Shown here: positions 43,991 through 52,784 of the stretch, one piece after another
How the letters are laid out: each line of letters begins with the position of its first letter
Position numbering within the stretch: the stretch's first letter is position 1
NCBI RefSeq assembly: GCF_009184905.1
Contig: NZ_WESC01000002.1
Span: 62,001 to 126,000 of the forward strand
Source: Parvibaculum sedimenti
Lineage (GTDB): Bacteria > Pseudomonadota > Alphaproteobacteria > Parvibaculales > Parvibaculaceae
Reading direction: 5' to 3'
DNA: 64,000 nucleotides
The notes under the pieces: model-generated
Database searches by the model: none
The model's input: only the letters and a program-made list of their open reading frames with translations
Told to the model about the DNA's origin: nothing
Position numbers and translations under genes: made by a program

Positions 43991-45472
43991 CTATTGTGCG
44001 GCCACCGTCTCGCGCTGGCCGAGCGTGTAATCCTCAAGTGCGATATTGGCCGTTGCTCTGGCGTAGTCGCGCGTATGCGAGCCCCAGTTCTGGGTGATGC
44101 GGCCGTCGGCCGTCTTGTACCAGGAGTGGCAGCCCGGATCGGCCCAGGTGGTCTTGGCGAGGTTCGCCTGAAGCTCGCGGTTGAAGCGATCCTGCGCCGT
44201 CTGGGTCACATCCATCGACGCCGCGCCACGCGCCTCCAGCGCCTGCAAAGCCTTGACCGCATATTCGACCTGACGCTCGATCATGAAGGTGATCGTGTTG
44301 TGGCCGAGATTGGTGTTGGGCCCATAAAGCATGAACATGTTCGGGAAGCCGGCGGTCGTGATGCCGAGATAGGCTTCCGGCGCTTCATGCCAGACATCGT
44401 TGAGGCGCTTGCCGCCGCGGCCGATCACATCCATCGACCAGTGCCAGCCAGTTGTCTCGAAGCCGGTCGCATAGACGATGACATCAAGATCGTGCATCGC
44501 GCCGTCGCCGGTCTTCACACCTTCGGGCGTGATGCCCTCGATATGCTCGGTGACGAGCGAGACATTGGGTCGCATCAGCGCCGGATAGAAATCGTCGGTG
44601 ATGAGGATGCGCTTGCAGCCGATCGGATAATCCGGCGTCAGCTTCTTGCGGAGTTCCGCATCCGGCACCTGCTCTTCAAGCTGGTTGAGCGCGATGCGCG
44701 TATAGGCGTCGCGGCCTTCCTTCGTCCAGCTGAAGGCCTGCCAGAAGAGATGGTCCGCATTGGCGTAAATCACGTCGCGGCCCATCTGCGCGATTTCGGA
44801 CGCCGTCATCATCAGCGCCTTTTCCTCCTCGGTGATCGGCCGGTCGAGACGCGGGATCACCCAGTTCGGCGTGCGCTGGAAAACGGTGAGGTGCTTCGCC
44901 ACCTTCGCAACTTCCGGAATGAGCTGCACGGCACTCGCCGCGGAGCCGATGACGCCGACGCGCTTGCCGGCAAGATCGACCGAATGGTCCCAACGTGCCG
45001 AATGGAAGGCCGGACCCTTGAAACTGTCGCGGCCCTTGATTTCCGGAATGGTCGGCCGGTTGAGCTGGCCGAGCGCGGGCACGATGGCGTCTGCCTCGAT
45101 CGTCTCGCCGGATTTGGTCGTCAGGCGCCAGACCGATTTCGCCTCATCCCAGACGGCGGAGGTCGTCTCGGCGCCGAGCTTCAGATTGGGGCGCAGATTG
45201 AAGGTGTCCGCCAAAAATTCCGAATAGGCCTGCACTTCGCCCGCGCGCGGAAAGAGATGGCTCCAGCCAAGGCTCGGCGCGAAGGAAAACTGATACATCG
45301 CCACCGGCGTGTCGCAGGCGCAGCCAGGGTAGGAATTATCCCGCCATGTGCCGCCAACCTTCGCGGCCTTTTCAAGAATCGTGACGTTATTGAAGCCCGC
45401 TTCCTTGAGCTTGATGGCAGCGCAAAGCCCGCCAAGGCCAGCACCGATGACCGCTACCGATGTCTTTCCCAT
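43991..45472 (-). CDS. Flavin-dependent Baeyer-Villiger-type monooxygenase
   Basis: The 493-residue FAD/NADPH enzyme has a first dinucleotide fold VIGAGLGGLCAAIKL, the FAD region GGTWRDNSYPGCACDTP, the Baeyer-Villiger fingerprint F-x-G-x-x-x-H-x-x-x-W in FKGPAFHSARWDHSV, and a second fold GVIGSAASAVQLIPEV. C-terminal YGPNTNLGHNTITFMIERQ is typical of the cyclohexanone/cyclopentanone and 4-hydroxyacetophenone-type group. It inserts oxygen next to a ketone carbonyl; the ketone is unknown. The crotonase gene lies 123 nt upstream on the same strand, which suggests ketone or alicyclic degradation, but the gap leaves co-transcription open. Confidence 0.9.
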   Translation of the reverse strand: MGKTSVAVIGAGLGGLCAAIKLKEAGFNNVTILEKAAKVGGTWRDNSYPGCACDTPVAMYQFSFAPSLGWSHLFPRAGEVQAYSEFLADTFNLRPNLKLGAETTSAVWDEAKSVWRLTTKSGETIEADAIVPALGQLNRPTIPEIKGRDSFKGPAFHSARWDHSVDLAGKRVGVIGSAASAVQLIPEVAKVAKHLTVFQRTPNWVIPRLDRPITEEEKALMMTASEIAQMGRDVIYANADHLFWQAFSWTKEGRDAYTRIALNQLEEQVPDAELRKKLTPDYPIGCKRILITDDFYPALMRPNVSLVTEHIEGITPEGVKTGDGAMHDLDVIVYATGFETTGWHWSMDVIGRGGKRLNDVWHEAPEAYLGITTAGFPNMFMLYGPNTNLGHNTITFMIERQVEYAVKALQALEARGAASMDVTQTAQDRFNRELQANLAKTTWADPGCHSWYKTADGRITQNWGSHTRDYARATANIALEDYTLGQRETVAAQ

Positions 45473-45595
45473 GATCTCCTCCCAGAGACATTGCGAAGAT
45501 TATTGATCCTTATCTTATCCGCTTCGCGAGCATTTCATTGAAGCCCAGGGCATCCCGTCCTCCCGTTCCACCGGCGGGGTGCCCCTCGTTTTACT

Positions 45596-46414
45596 TCAGT
45601 CGGCGTAGTTCGCGGCCCGCTTTTCGAGGTTCGACATGACGGACTCGATCTGGTTCCTGCTGCCGATGAGCTTGTCCTGCTCCACCGACTCCATCAACAA
45701 CCCGGCGGCGGGTTCCGCCACCACGGCTGCATTGAGGAGGCGCTTCGAGGCGCGGATGGCGTCCGGGCTCTTGCCTGCGATTTCGCGGGCGGTCGCAAGC
45801 GCGTCCTCACGCGGGGTCGCCGTCACGCGGGTCGCGAAGCCGATGCGGCCCGCTTCCTCGCCGGTGAAGACACGGCCCGTATAGGTCAGCTCACGGACAA
45901 TATCTTCACGCACCAGATGGCGCATGATCTGGGTGCCTGCCATGTCAGGAACGAGGCCCCACTTGATCTCCATGATCGAGAGCTTGGTGTCCGGCGCAAT
46001 GTAGCGCATGTCCGCGCCGAGCATGACCTGAAAGCCCCCGCCATAGGCGACGCCGTGAACGGCGGCGATGACGGGCACCGGAAGCTGACGCCACACCCAG
46101 ACCGCATGCTGGGGCCGATTGACGATACCGTGGGTACGCCGTTCGAGACGGCCAAGCATGCCGCCCTCTTCCTTCTTCGCGCCATCCTTCGGCGCGGCCA
46201 TCTTGCCGAAATTTCCCATGTCGAGACCGGCGCAGAAGGCGCGGCCTTCGCCCGAGAGCACCACGGCGCGGATGCCCTTCTCGGTGGCGAGCCGTTCGCC
46301 AGTTTCGATCAGCGCCTCGAACATCGCATCGTCGAGCGCATTCATCTTGTCCATGCGCACGAGGCGCACATCCGCCACGCCGTTCTCAATCGAGAGGGAA
46401 ATCCGCTCGCTCAT
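45596..46414 (-). CDS. Crotonase/enoyl-CoA hydratase family protein
   Basis: The 272-residue protein has the crotonase fold with oxyanion-hole segments GRAFCAGLDMGNF near 68 and AVHGVAYGGGFQVMLGADMR near 114, and the region IMEIKWGLVPDMAGTQIM near 145. The Glu pair of a standard hydratase is not obvious (the second site reads G-L-V-P-D-M), so it may be an isomerase or hydrolase of the superfamily. The start at 46414 (MSERISL) follows GCGGAGGAG. It is divergent from the amidohydrolase gene, with a TTGACGTAAG half-site about 105 nt upstream of its ATG. Confidence 0.9.
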   Translation of the reverse strand: MSERISLSIENGVADVRLVRMDKMNALDDAMFEALIETGERLATEKGIRAVVLSGEGRAFCAGLDMGNFGKMAAPKDGAKKEEGGMLGRLERRTHGIVNRPQHAVWVWRQLPVPVIAAVHGVAYGGGFQVMLGADMRYIAPDTKLSIMEIKWGLVPDMAGTQIMRHLVREDIVRELTYTGRVFTGEEAGRIGFATRVTATPREDALATAREIAGKSPDAIRASKRLLNAAVVAEPAAGLLMESVEQDKLIGSRNQIESVMSNLEKRAANYAD

Positions 46415-46555
46415 ATCGCTCCTCCGCAAGACACAAGGTTCTTTGCGCGAAGCCTAGCGCATTCCCGCGGCCTCATCGAAGCAGATTCACGACCGCGCCG
46501 TTTGACAGGCGGTGCCCTTACGTCAACTCTGTGCCGAAACACATATGAGGCAAGA

Positions 46556-48373
46556 ATGATGGGCAGGAACGACACGATCGAGGCAGGACACGGGCCATCC
46601 TGCGGCTGCGAAGACAAGGCGCATTCCCATGAGACGGAGAGTTTCGGCTGCCCCTGCTGCGCGCCGATCCTGCAGGATATGGGACTCCTCTCCTTTCCTG
46701 CGTTCGACAGGGCCTCGAAACCGGCGGATTGGGAGCGGCTCGGTCCGCCACCTGAAGCCCATGTCGGCACGACCATCATGGCGAATGCCAATGTCGTGAC
46801 GGCAGACGGGAATTTCACCATTGCCGAGGCGCTTGCGTTCCGAAACGGAAAGATCGTCGCGGTGGGGACGCTCGACGAGGTGAAGGCGAGTGCGGGCGAC
46901 GAGGCCGAGATCGTCGATTGCGGCGGGCGGACGATCCTTCCCGGCTTTATCGAGCCGCATATGCACTTTTTCCCCATCGCCATTCTGGGACGCTTCGCCG
47001 ATGTTGGCGCGATGACCTGCGAAAACGCGGACGCCGTGATCGATCAGATGGGCGCATTGGCGCGGGAGGCGAAGCCCGGCGAATGGATCGTCGCGCGGCA
47101 GTTCGACCCTTCGCTTCAACAGGGCGCTGACCGCATCAACGCGCGGGCGCTCGACAAGGTGGCTCCCAACAATCCCGTTTTCATTTTCAACGCGTCGCTG
47201 CACATCGGCTATTGCAACTCGGCGGCGCTGAAGATCGGGAGCATCACCGCCGCAACGCCCAACCCGCCCGGCGCCGCCTTTGGCCGCGAGGCGGACGGCG
47301 CACCGAACGGTGTGCTGCAAGGACAGGCGGCGATGTTCACCGTGCTCGGGCACAATCTCGCCGCCATGGCGGTCGACGACGTACCCGCAGCCTGCAAGCG
47401 CGTCTGCGAAAAGGCAAACCGCCTCGGCATCACCACGTTTTGCGATCAGGCGAGCGGCGGCTTTCAGGGACCGGGCGAGATTGAGGCCTTCCGAAAGTTC
47501 GCGGCCTCCGGACACATGACGACGCGGCTTCGCTATTCGCTGATCCAGGCAGGGGCGCACCGCTGGGACGAGCTGGGCTTCGCTTTTGGCGACGGCAACG
47601 AGATGGCGCGTGCAACCGGCTGGAAGATCGTTTCCGATGGCTCCAATCAGGGACGCACGGGGTTGCAGCGCGAGCCTTATCTTGGCCGTGACGACTATGG
47701 CATCGCCTATGTCGAGAAAGAAGCGCTGAAGGAAATGGTCGTAAAGCGCGCGCTTCAGGGCTGGCCGGTCGTCGTCCACGCCAATGGCGACAAGGCCATC
47801 GACAATGCGCTTGATGCCTTCGAGGCGGCCTATGCGGCGGGTGTACCGCAGGAACGCCGCTTCCGCATCGAGCATTGCTCGATCCTGCATGACGAGCAGA
47901 TCGACCGCATCGCGGAGCTCAATGTGAGCCCGAGCTTCCTGATCGGCCATGTCCACTATTGGGGCAAGGCATTCCGCGACGAGATATTCGGTCCGGAAAA
48001 GACCAACCTTCTCGGCCGCGCCGCCTCATGCGGCAAGAAGGGCATCCGCTGGACGATGCATTCGGATGAGCCGGTGAGCGAGATGGACCCGTTGCGGCTG
48101 ATCGACAATGCAGTCAACCGCAGTCTCTGGAAGGAACCGGGCGGGGTGCTCAATCCGGCGGAGCGCGTAAGCGTGGACGAAGCGATCATCGCGCTGACGC
48201 GCGACGCTGCATGGCAATGCCACTCGGAACATGAGGTCGGCACTCTGGAGCCGGGCAAGTTCGCGGATTTCGTCGTGCTGGACAAGGACCCGCGCGCCGT
48301 GGCGCCGCAAGCGATCCGCGATATCCGCGTTCTCGAAACGTGGGTGGGCGGAAAGCGCGTCTACTCTTCTTGA
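46556..48373 (+). CDS. YtcJ-like metal-dependent amidohydrolase with a Cys/His-rich N terminus
   Basis: The 605-residue protein belongs to the amidohydrolase 3 family. It shows VDCGGRTILPGFIEPHMHFF with the metal-binding HxH, VVHANGDKAIDNALDAF, RIEHCSILHDEQI and TMHSDEPVSEMDPLR, ending EVGTLEPGKFADFVVLDKDP. The family hydrolyses C-N bonds of diverse substrates. Before the usual start there is an extension of about 65 residues with CGCEDKAHSHETESFGCPCC, which could bind metal. The start at 46556 (MMGRND) follows TGAGGCAAG. Single gene ending at a bidirectional terminator. Confidence 0.88.
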   Translation: MMGRNDTIEAGHGPSCGCEDKAHSHETESFGCPCCAPILQDMGLLSFPAFDRASKPADWERLGPPPEAHVGTTIMANANVVTADGNFTIAEALAFRNGKIVAVGTLDEVKASAGDEAEIVDCGGRTILPGFIEPHMHFFPIAILGRFADVGAMTCENADAVIDQMGALAREAKPGEWIVARQFDPSLQQGADRINARALDKVAPNNPVFIFNASLHIGYCNSAALKIGSITAATPNPPGAAFGREADGAPNGVLQGQAAMFTVLGHNLAAMAVDDVPAACKRVCEKANRLGITTFCDQASGGFQGPGEIEAFRKFAASGHMTTRLRYSLIQAGAHRWDELGFAFGDGNEMARATGWKIVSDGSNQGRTGLQREPYLGRDDYGIAYVEKEALKEMVVKRALQGWPVVVHANGDKAIDNALDAFEAAYAAGVPQERRFRIEHCSILHDEQIDRIAELNVSPSFLIGHVHYWGKAFRDEIFGPEKTNLLGRAASCGKKGIRWTMHSDEPVSEMDPLRLIDNAVNRSLWKEPGGVLNPAERVSVDEAIIALTRDAAWQCHSEHEVGTLEPGKFADFVVLDKDPRAVAPQAIRDIRVLETWVGGKRVYSS

Positions 48374-48390
48374 AGTCTAAAGGGGCGGCT

Positions 48391-48429
48391 GAAAATGAAT
48401 GGGGACGCCGAAGCGTCCCCATGATTTTC
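48391..48429. terminator. Bidirectional terminator between the amidohydrolase and acyl-CoA dehydrogenase genes
   Basis: A perfect 8-bp stem GGGGACGC/GCGTCCCC closes a CGAA tetraloop at 48401-48420. GAAAAT on the left is complementary to ATTTTC on the right (48424-48429), giving A/T-rich flanks on both strands. It lies at the meeting point of two convergent genes. Confidence 0.85.
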
Positions 48430-49558
48430 AGAAGATCAGATCCGCCAGCTTGCGGCGGTGATAGGCCGCATCGCCATGCTGCACCTCGCACCAGACGCCG
48501 CGGCGGCGGAAGAGCTGCGCGTCGCAGTCATAGGTGAAGCCGAAGCCGCCATGGAACTGGATGGCGCGATCCGATGCAAAGGCAAGCGCATCACTCGACA
48601 GAGCCTTGGCCATGCGCACGGCAATCTCGCCCTCCTCGCCCTGACCGAAAACGCCTGCTGCAAAATAGAGATGCGAACGGGCTGCTTCGAGCGCGAGAAG
48701 CGCATCGACGGTCGGATGCTTCAGCGCCTGATAGGAGCCGATATAGCGGTCGAACTGCTTGCGGGTCTTCAGATACTCGACAACGACGTCGATGACGCCA
48801 CTCGTTCCGCCGCAGGCTTCAGCCGCGAGAAGCAGACAAGCCGCCTCGTCGATATGCTTGAGCGCCGCCGCGGTCTGCGCCTGATCGAGCAGATTCGCCC
48901 TGGGCACCGTCACGCCGTCGAGCTTCAGACGGTAGGAGCGACGCGTCTCATCGATGACGATCTCCTTTTCGAGCGACGCCTTGCCGAGGGCCGCCTTGTC
49001 GAGAAGGACCAGCGCCGGGCCGCCGCCAAGCGAAACGGAAATGATGACGAGGCCGGCGGAGGCCGCATCGGTCACGAAGGTCTTGGTGCCGGAAAGCGCG
49101 AGCGTATCGCCCGCTTCCGTCGCCTTCACGTCGAGATGCGCGAGGTTCCAGTCGCCATGCGGCTCGACGATGGCGAGAGCGCCGATGGTGCCTTCGCAAA
49201 TCTTCGGCAGCCATTCCTGCTTCTGCGCGGCGGTGCCTGCCTTCAGCAACGCCTGTGCGACAAGCGTCGTCGAGACAAAAGGTGTGCCCGCGAGATTGCG
49301 GCCGAGCGGCTCTGCAATGGTCACGACTTCTGCGAGGCCGAGGCCGCTGCCGCCGAACTCTTCCGGCACGGCAATACCGAGCCAGCCGAGGGAGGCCATT
49401 TCGTCCCAAACGGCACGGTCGAAATCCTCAGCGGCCGCAATGCGGGCGCGCGCCTTGTCCATCGGGAACTTGTCGCGAGCGAAGCTCGTCGCGATATCGA
49501 GAAGCTGCTCCTGCTCCTCGCCGAAGGTGATCGTCAGCTTTTTGTTTGTGTCCAGCAT
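48428..49558 (-). CDS. Acyl-CoA dehydrogenase family, probable non-catalytic partner subunit
   Basis: A 376-residue acyl-CoA dehydrogenase-fold protein starting MLDTNKKLTITFGEEQEQLL. It keeps VPEEFGGSGLGLAEVV and the FHGGFGFTYDCDAQLF segment near the end, but the G-T-x-E-I motif is absent (RRRGVWCEVQHGDAAYHRRK instead) and the mid signature is altered (ALAIVEPHGDWNLAHLDVKA). These are the same losses as in the gene at 8992. Start at 49558 follows GAGGAGCG. It lies 13 nt after a dehydrogenase that has all motifs, so an alpha/beta pair is likely. It is the last gene of a GST-dehydrogenase operon. Confidence 0.86.
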   Translation of the reverse strand: MLDTNKKLTITFGEEQEQLLDIATSFARDKFPMDKARARIAAAEDFDRAVWDEMASLGWLGIAVPEEFGGSGLGLAEVVTIAEPLGRNLAGTPFVSTTLVAQALLKAGTAAQKQEWLPKICEGTIGALAIVEPHGDWNLAHLDVKATEAGDTLALSGTKTFVTDAASAGLVIISVSLGGGPALVLLDKAALGKASLEKEIVIDETRRSYRLKLDGVTVPRANLLDQAQTAAALKHIDEAACLLLAAEACGGTSGVIDVVVEYLKTRKQFDRYIGSYQALKHPTVDALLALEAARSHLYFAAGVFGQGEEGEIAVRMAKALSSDALAFASDRAIQFHGGFGFTYDCDAQLFRRRGVWCEVQHGDAAYHRRKLADLIF

Positions 49559-49571
49559 GATCTGTCGCTCC

Positions 49572-50777
49572 TCAGCTCTTCGGCAGGCCGAGAACGCGCT
49601 CGCCAATGATGTTGTGCTGAATTTCGCTCGTTCCGCCGCCGATGGTGGCGGAGAAGGCGTTGAAATAGGAGCGTTGCCACTGGCCGCGCTCATAGGCGAG
49701 ATCGTCGCCGACATAATAGGCCGCATTTGCGCCTTGCAGCGAGAGCGCGAACTGGTTCATGCGGCGCTGATACTCGCTGCCGACGAGCTTCGACGACATG
49801 GGAATCGAGAACGGCCGGTCCACATTGAGCGCCTTGATCCTGGAGCGCGCCGAATTGAGCATCATGGAACGCTCTTCCATGACGAACTGCACGAGCCGGT
49901 CGCGGATCGTCGGGTCTTCGATCGCGGGCCTGCCGCCACGCTGCGCAGTCCGCGCAAGCGCGACAACTTCAGCCACCTCCCGACTCATCATGGCGTGGCC
50001 GCCAGCCTGACCGCCCACCGCGCCGCGCTCGAAGGCCAGCGTCGCCATGGCGACCTGCCAGCCTTCGCCTTCCTTGCCGATGAGGCAGGATTCGGAAATC
50101 CGCGCATCGGTGAAGAAGGTCTGGTTGAAGCCATATTCGCCGGTGAGCTTGCGGATCGGCACCACTTCGATGCCGGGAATACGCATGGGGATGAGGAAGA
50201 AGCTCAGGCCCTCATATTTGTTATTCGTGTTCTGCTTCGTGCGGGCGAGCAGGATCATGTATTTCGCGTGCCTGCCGAGGCTCGTCCAGATCTTGCTGCC
50301 ATTGAGCACGAACTCGTTGCCGTCGCGCGTCGCCTTGAGCTGGGCATTGCCGAGATCGGAGCCGTGATCGGGCTCGGAGAAGCCCTGGCACCAGATGTCC
50401 TCGGCGCTGAGAATGCCCGGAATATAGGCCTTCTTCTGCTCTTCAGAGCCCATGTTGAGGATCAGCGGACCGGCCCAGTTGAGGCCGATCGTGTTCGTCA
50501 TGAAGGGCACCTTCTGGCGGATCATCTCGCGCGTCACGATGTCCTGAAGAGCTTGCGGCTTTCCGTGGCCGCCATATTCCTTCGGCCAGGCCATTCCGAG
50601 ATAGCCGGCCTCATAAACCTTCCGCTGCCAGTCGCGCAGAAAATAGAACTGCTCATCCGTGCCCACTTCCATGAAGGAGAGCGGCAGCAGGAAGCCCGGA
50701 TCGGCGGGCTTGTTCTCTTCGAACCACGCCCGGACTTCCTCGCGGAATTCGTCGAGTTCCTGTTTGGTCAGGCTCAT
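49572..50777 (-). CDS. Acyl-CoA dehydrogenase, catalytic-type subunit
   Basis: The 401-residue flavoprotein has MAWPKEYGGHGKPQALQDIV, mid-domain signature QGFSEPDHGSDLGNAQ and NGSKIWTSLGRHAKYMILLAR, and C-terminal GGGTSEIQHNIIGERVLGLP, so it should be catalytically competent. The start at 50777 (MSLTKQELD) follows AGGGTGGA. It is 31 nt downstream of another acyl-CoA dehydrogenase gene and 13 nt upstream of its apparent partner. The large N-terminal helical domain resembles steroid side-chain and bile-acid enzymes, but the substrate is not determined by sequence. Confidence 0.88.
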   Translation of the reverse strand: MSLTKQELDEFREEVRAWFEENKPADPGFLLPLSFMEVGTDEQFYFLRDWQRKVYEAGYLGMAWPKEYGGHGKPQALQDIVTREMIRQKVPFMTNTIGLNWAGPLILNMGSEEQKKAYIPGILSAEDIWCQGFSEPDHGSDLGNAQLKATRDGNEFVLNGSKIWTSLGRHAKYMILLARTKQNTNNKYEGLSFFLIPMRIPGIEVVPIRKLTGEYGFNQTFFTDARISESCLIGKEGEGWQVAMATLAFERGAVGGQAGGHAMMSREVAEVVALARTAQRGGRPAIEDPTIRDRLVQFVMEERSMMLNSARSRIKALNVDRPFSIPMSSKLVGSEYQRRMNQFALSLQGANAAYYVGDDLAYERGQWQRSYFNAFSATIGGGTSEIQHNIIGERVLGLPKS

Positions 50778-50808
50778 TGTTCCACCCTTTTCCAACGATC
50801 TTCTTGAA

Positions 50809-51999
50809 TCAAATTCCCAGCTGCCGCGCGGCGAGATCGCGCATGATCTCCTCCGAGCCGCCACCGATGGCATTCACGCGCACTTCGCGATAGATGCGCT
50901 CCACACGGCAGCCGCGCATATAGCCCGCGCCGCCCATGATCTGCATCGCCTCGCGGGCGCAGAACTCCATCGTCAAAGTCGCCTGCACCTTGAGAAGCGA
51001 AAGGTCGGCAACCGGCGTTTCGCCCTCCTTCACGCGCACGACGCACTGCTCCAGATAGGCCTGCGTCGCCGCGATCTGCCGCGCCATTTCGGCAAACTTG
51101 TGCCTGATGACCTGATGATCGGCGAGGCGCTTGCCGAAAGTCTCGCGATCGCGCGCCCAAGCGAGCGCATCCTCGAAGCAGACGCGGGCGAAGGCGACCG
51201 CGCTCGCCGCAAGGCCAATGCGCTCCTTGTTGAAGTTGAGCATGATGCCGATGAAGCCGTTATTCTCTTCGCCGATGAGGTTTTCCTTCGGCACACGCAC
51301 ATCGTCGAAATAAAGCGCGGCGGTGTCGGACGACCACCAGCCCTGCTTCTTCAGGGGTGTGCGCGTGAAGCCCGGCATGTCGCGCTCAAGCAGAAGCAGC
51401 GAAATGCCCTTGGGGCCGGGGCCGCCGGTGCGCACGGCAACGGTATAATAATCCGCGCGCATGCCGCCCGTGATGAAAATCTTCGAGCCGTTGACGATGT
51501 AGCCGTCGCCGTCTCGCGTCGCACGGGTCTTGAGATTTGCGACGTCCGAACCGCCAGAAGGCTCGGTGATGCCCAGTGCATGAATCTTTTCACCGGCAAG
51601 CACCTGCGGTGCCACGCGGGCCTTCAATGCCGCGGAACCGATGGCGAGGACCGGCGGCAGGCCGATGCCGTGCACCATCAGGCTTGCATTGACGCCGCCC
51701 GCGCCGAGCCGCGCGAGTTCTTCCGCCGTAACGATCGAGTACATCGGATCGTCAACCGGCGTGCCGCCATATTCCTCCGGGTAGCCGAGGCCGAGAAGGC
51801 CGATTTCCGCCGCCTTCTTGTACAGTTCGCGCGGAAACTCGCCCGCTTCTTCCCATTCGTCGACATGAGGCATCATCTCCGCTTCGACGAATTTGCGAAG
51901 CGTCGCGCGCCAGGCGCGGTGATCGTCGTTATAGAGCGGGCCCATGTAGCGATGGTCGAAATCGACGGGGCTCTGGCCGTTGGAGAATTTGGCGGACAT
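50809..51999 (-). CDS. Acyl-CoA dehydrogenase (homomeric type)
   Basis: The 396-residue protein has all standard acyl-CoA dehydrogenase motifs: GYPEEYGGTPVDDPMYSIV, ALGITEPSGGSDVANLKT, VNGSKIFITGGMRADYYTV, RETFGKRLADHQVIRHKFAEM, and C-terminal MQIMGGAGYMRGCRVERIYREVRVNAIGGGSEEIMRDL. The complete set suggests an ordinary homotetrameric enzyme, unlike the two genes downstream. The start at 51999 (MSAKFSNGQ) follows GGGACGAT; the frame is open further upstream but that part overlaps the GST gene in another frame and has no family similarity. It is 14 nt after the GST stop. Confidence 0.9.
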   Translation of the reverse strand: MSAKFSNGQSPVDFDHRYMGPLYNDDHRAWRATLRKFVEAEMMPHVDEWEEAGEFPRELYKKAAEIGLLGLGYPEEYGGTPVDDPMYSIVTAEELARLGAGGVNASLMVHGIGLPPVLAIGSAALKARVAPQVLAGEKIHALGITEPSGGSDVANLKTRATRDGDGYIVNGSKIFITGGMRADYYTVAVRTGGPGPKGISLLLLERDMPGFTRTPLKKQGWWSSDTAALYFDDVRVPKENLIGEENNGFIGIMLNFNKERIGLAASAVAFARVCFEDALAWARDRETFGKRLADHQVIRHKFAEMARQIAATQAYLEQCVVRVKEGETPVADLSLLKVQATLTMEFCAREAMQIMGGAGYMRGCRVERIYREVRVNAIGGGSEEIMRDLAARQLGI

Positions 52000-52013
52000 G
52001 CGATCGTCCCGTC

Positions 52014-52625
52014 TCAAAGGCTGATGGCGCGCTGGAAAGCCGGACGCTCGCTCAGGCGCTTGTAATAGGCTTCCGTGTTCGGCTTGAAGCCGCCGCGGAA
52101 GCCCAGCGTGTCGGCGAGATAGAGCGCATAGCCGACGGCGATGTCGGCAATGGTGAAGCGGCCCGCGCAGAGATATTCGCGCTCGCCAGTCGCCTGCTCG
52201 ACGCTCTTGAGGCGCGAGAAGAACCACTGCGTATAATCGTCGACGGCCTGCTTGAGGCGACGCTCCTCCGGCTCCAGAACCGTGTAGCGCAGAACGATCG
52301 TCTGCGGGAAGGTCAGCGTCGCGTCGCTGCGGTGGAGCCAGTTGAGGTAGAGGCCGTAATCCTTGTCCTTCGGCGTCAGGCCGATATCCGAAGGGCCGTG
52401 ACAATCGACCAGATACTGACAGATGCCTGCCGATTCCGTCATCGTCAGGTCGCCATCGACCATGGTCGGCACGGTGCCGAGCGGATTGATGTCGAGATAG
52501 CCCTCTCGATAGAAGCGCGGCGGAAACTTCATCGACTCGAGCTCATAGGGAATGCCCATTTCCTCGAGCGTCCAGAGCGGGCGCACCGAGCGCGCACCTT
52601 TGCAGTGATAAAGCTTGATCGTCAT
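52014..52625 (-). CDS. Glutathione S-transferase family protein
   Basis: The 203-residue protein has an N-terminal thioredoxin-like domain (KLYHCKGARSVRPLWTLEEM, NPLGTVPTMVDGDLTMTESAGICQYL with the glutathione-binding E-S pair) and an all-helical C-terminal domain (LCAGRFTIADIAVGYALYLAD). The Ser/Arg-type active site cannot be fixed by eye. The start at 52625 (MTIKLYH) follows GAGGCGACAGG. It is the first gene of an operon with three acyl-CoA dehydrogenases. The dyad TGACG-TAG-CGTCA lies 121 nt upstream. A detoxifying or isomerising role in the same degradation route is inference. Confidence 0.9.
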   Translation of the reverse strand: MTIKLYHCKGARSVRPLWTLEEMGIPYELESMKFPPRFYREGYLDINPLGTVPTMVDGDLTMTESAGICQYLVDCHGPSDIGLTPKDKDYGLYLNWLHRSDATLTFPQTIVLRYTVLEPEERRLKQAVDDYTQWFFSRLKSVEQATGEREYLCAGRFTIADIAVGYALYLADTLGFRGGFKPNTEAYYKRLSERPAFQRAISL

Positions 52626-52745
52626 GGTCCTGTCGCCTCGAACGTCCCTGTTCCTGCCGCATCTTTCGCGCAGCTTACAGGGTTGTCGAAGAGGAAGGCG
52701 CATCCGTCAATGCCGAGATGCGGTTTTCCTCATACGCCGACTGGG

Positions 52746-52758
52746 TGACGTAGCGTCA
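52746..52758. promoter_or_regulatory. Dyad TGACG-TAG-CGTCA upstream of the GST/acyl-CoA dehydrogenase operon
   Basis: Perfect 5-bp arms flank TAG. Twelve of its 13 bases recur exactly at 10231-10242 before another acyl-CoA dehydrogenase unit. On the minus strand TTGACG here and TATGAG further on are 19 bp apart, which could be a MerR-type promoter, though the -10 is poor. Confidence 0.45.
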
Positions 52759-52784
52759 ACTGTGGATTGCGGGGCAGGCCGACA

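Noticed and set aside
45541-45595. Stem GGGCATCCCGTC/GGCGGGGTGCCC after the crotonase gene
   Set aside because: The stem needs G-U pairs that exist only in plus-strand RNA; on the minus strand, where the crotonase is transcribed, these become A-C mismatches.
52000-52404. In-frame extension upstream of the acyl-CoA dehydrogenase at 51999
   Set aside because: It overlaps the GST gene in another frame and carries no dehydrogenase similarity. The GST has complete motifs.
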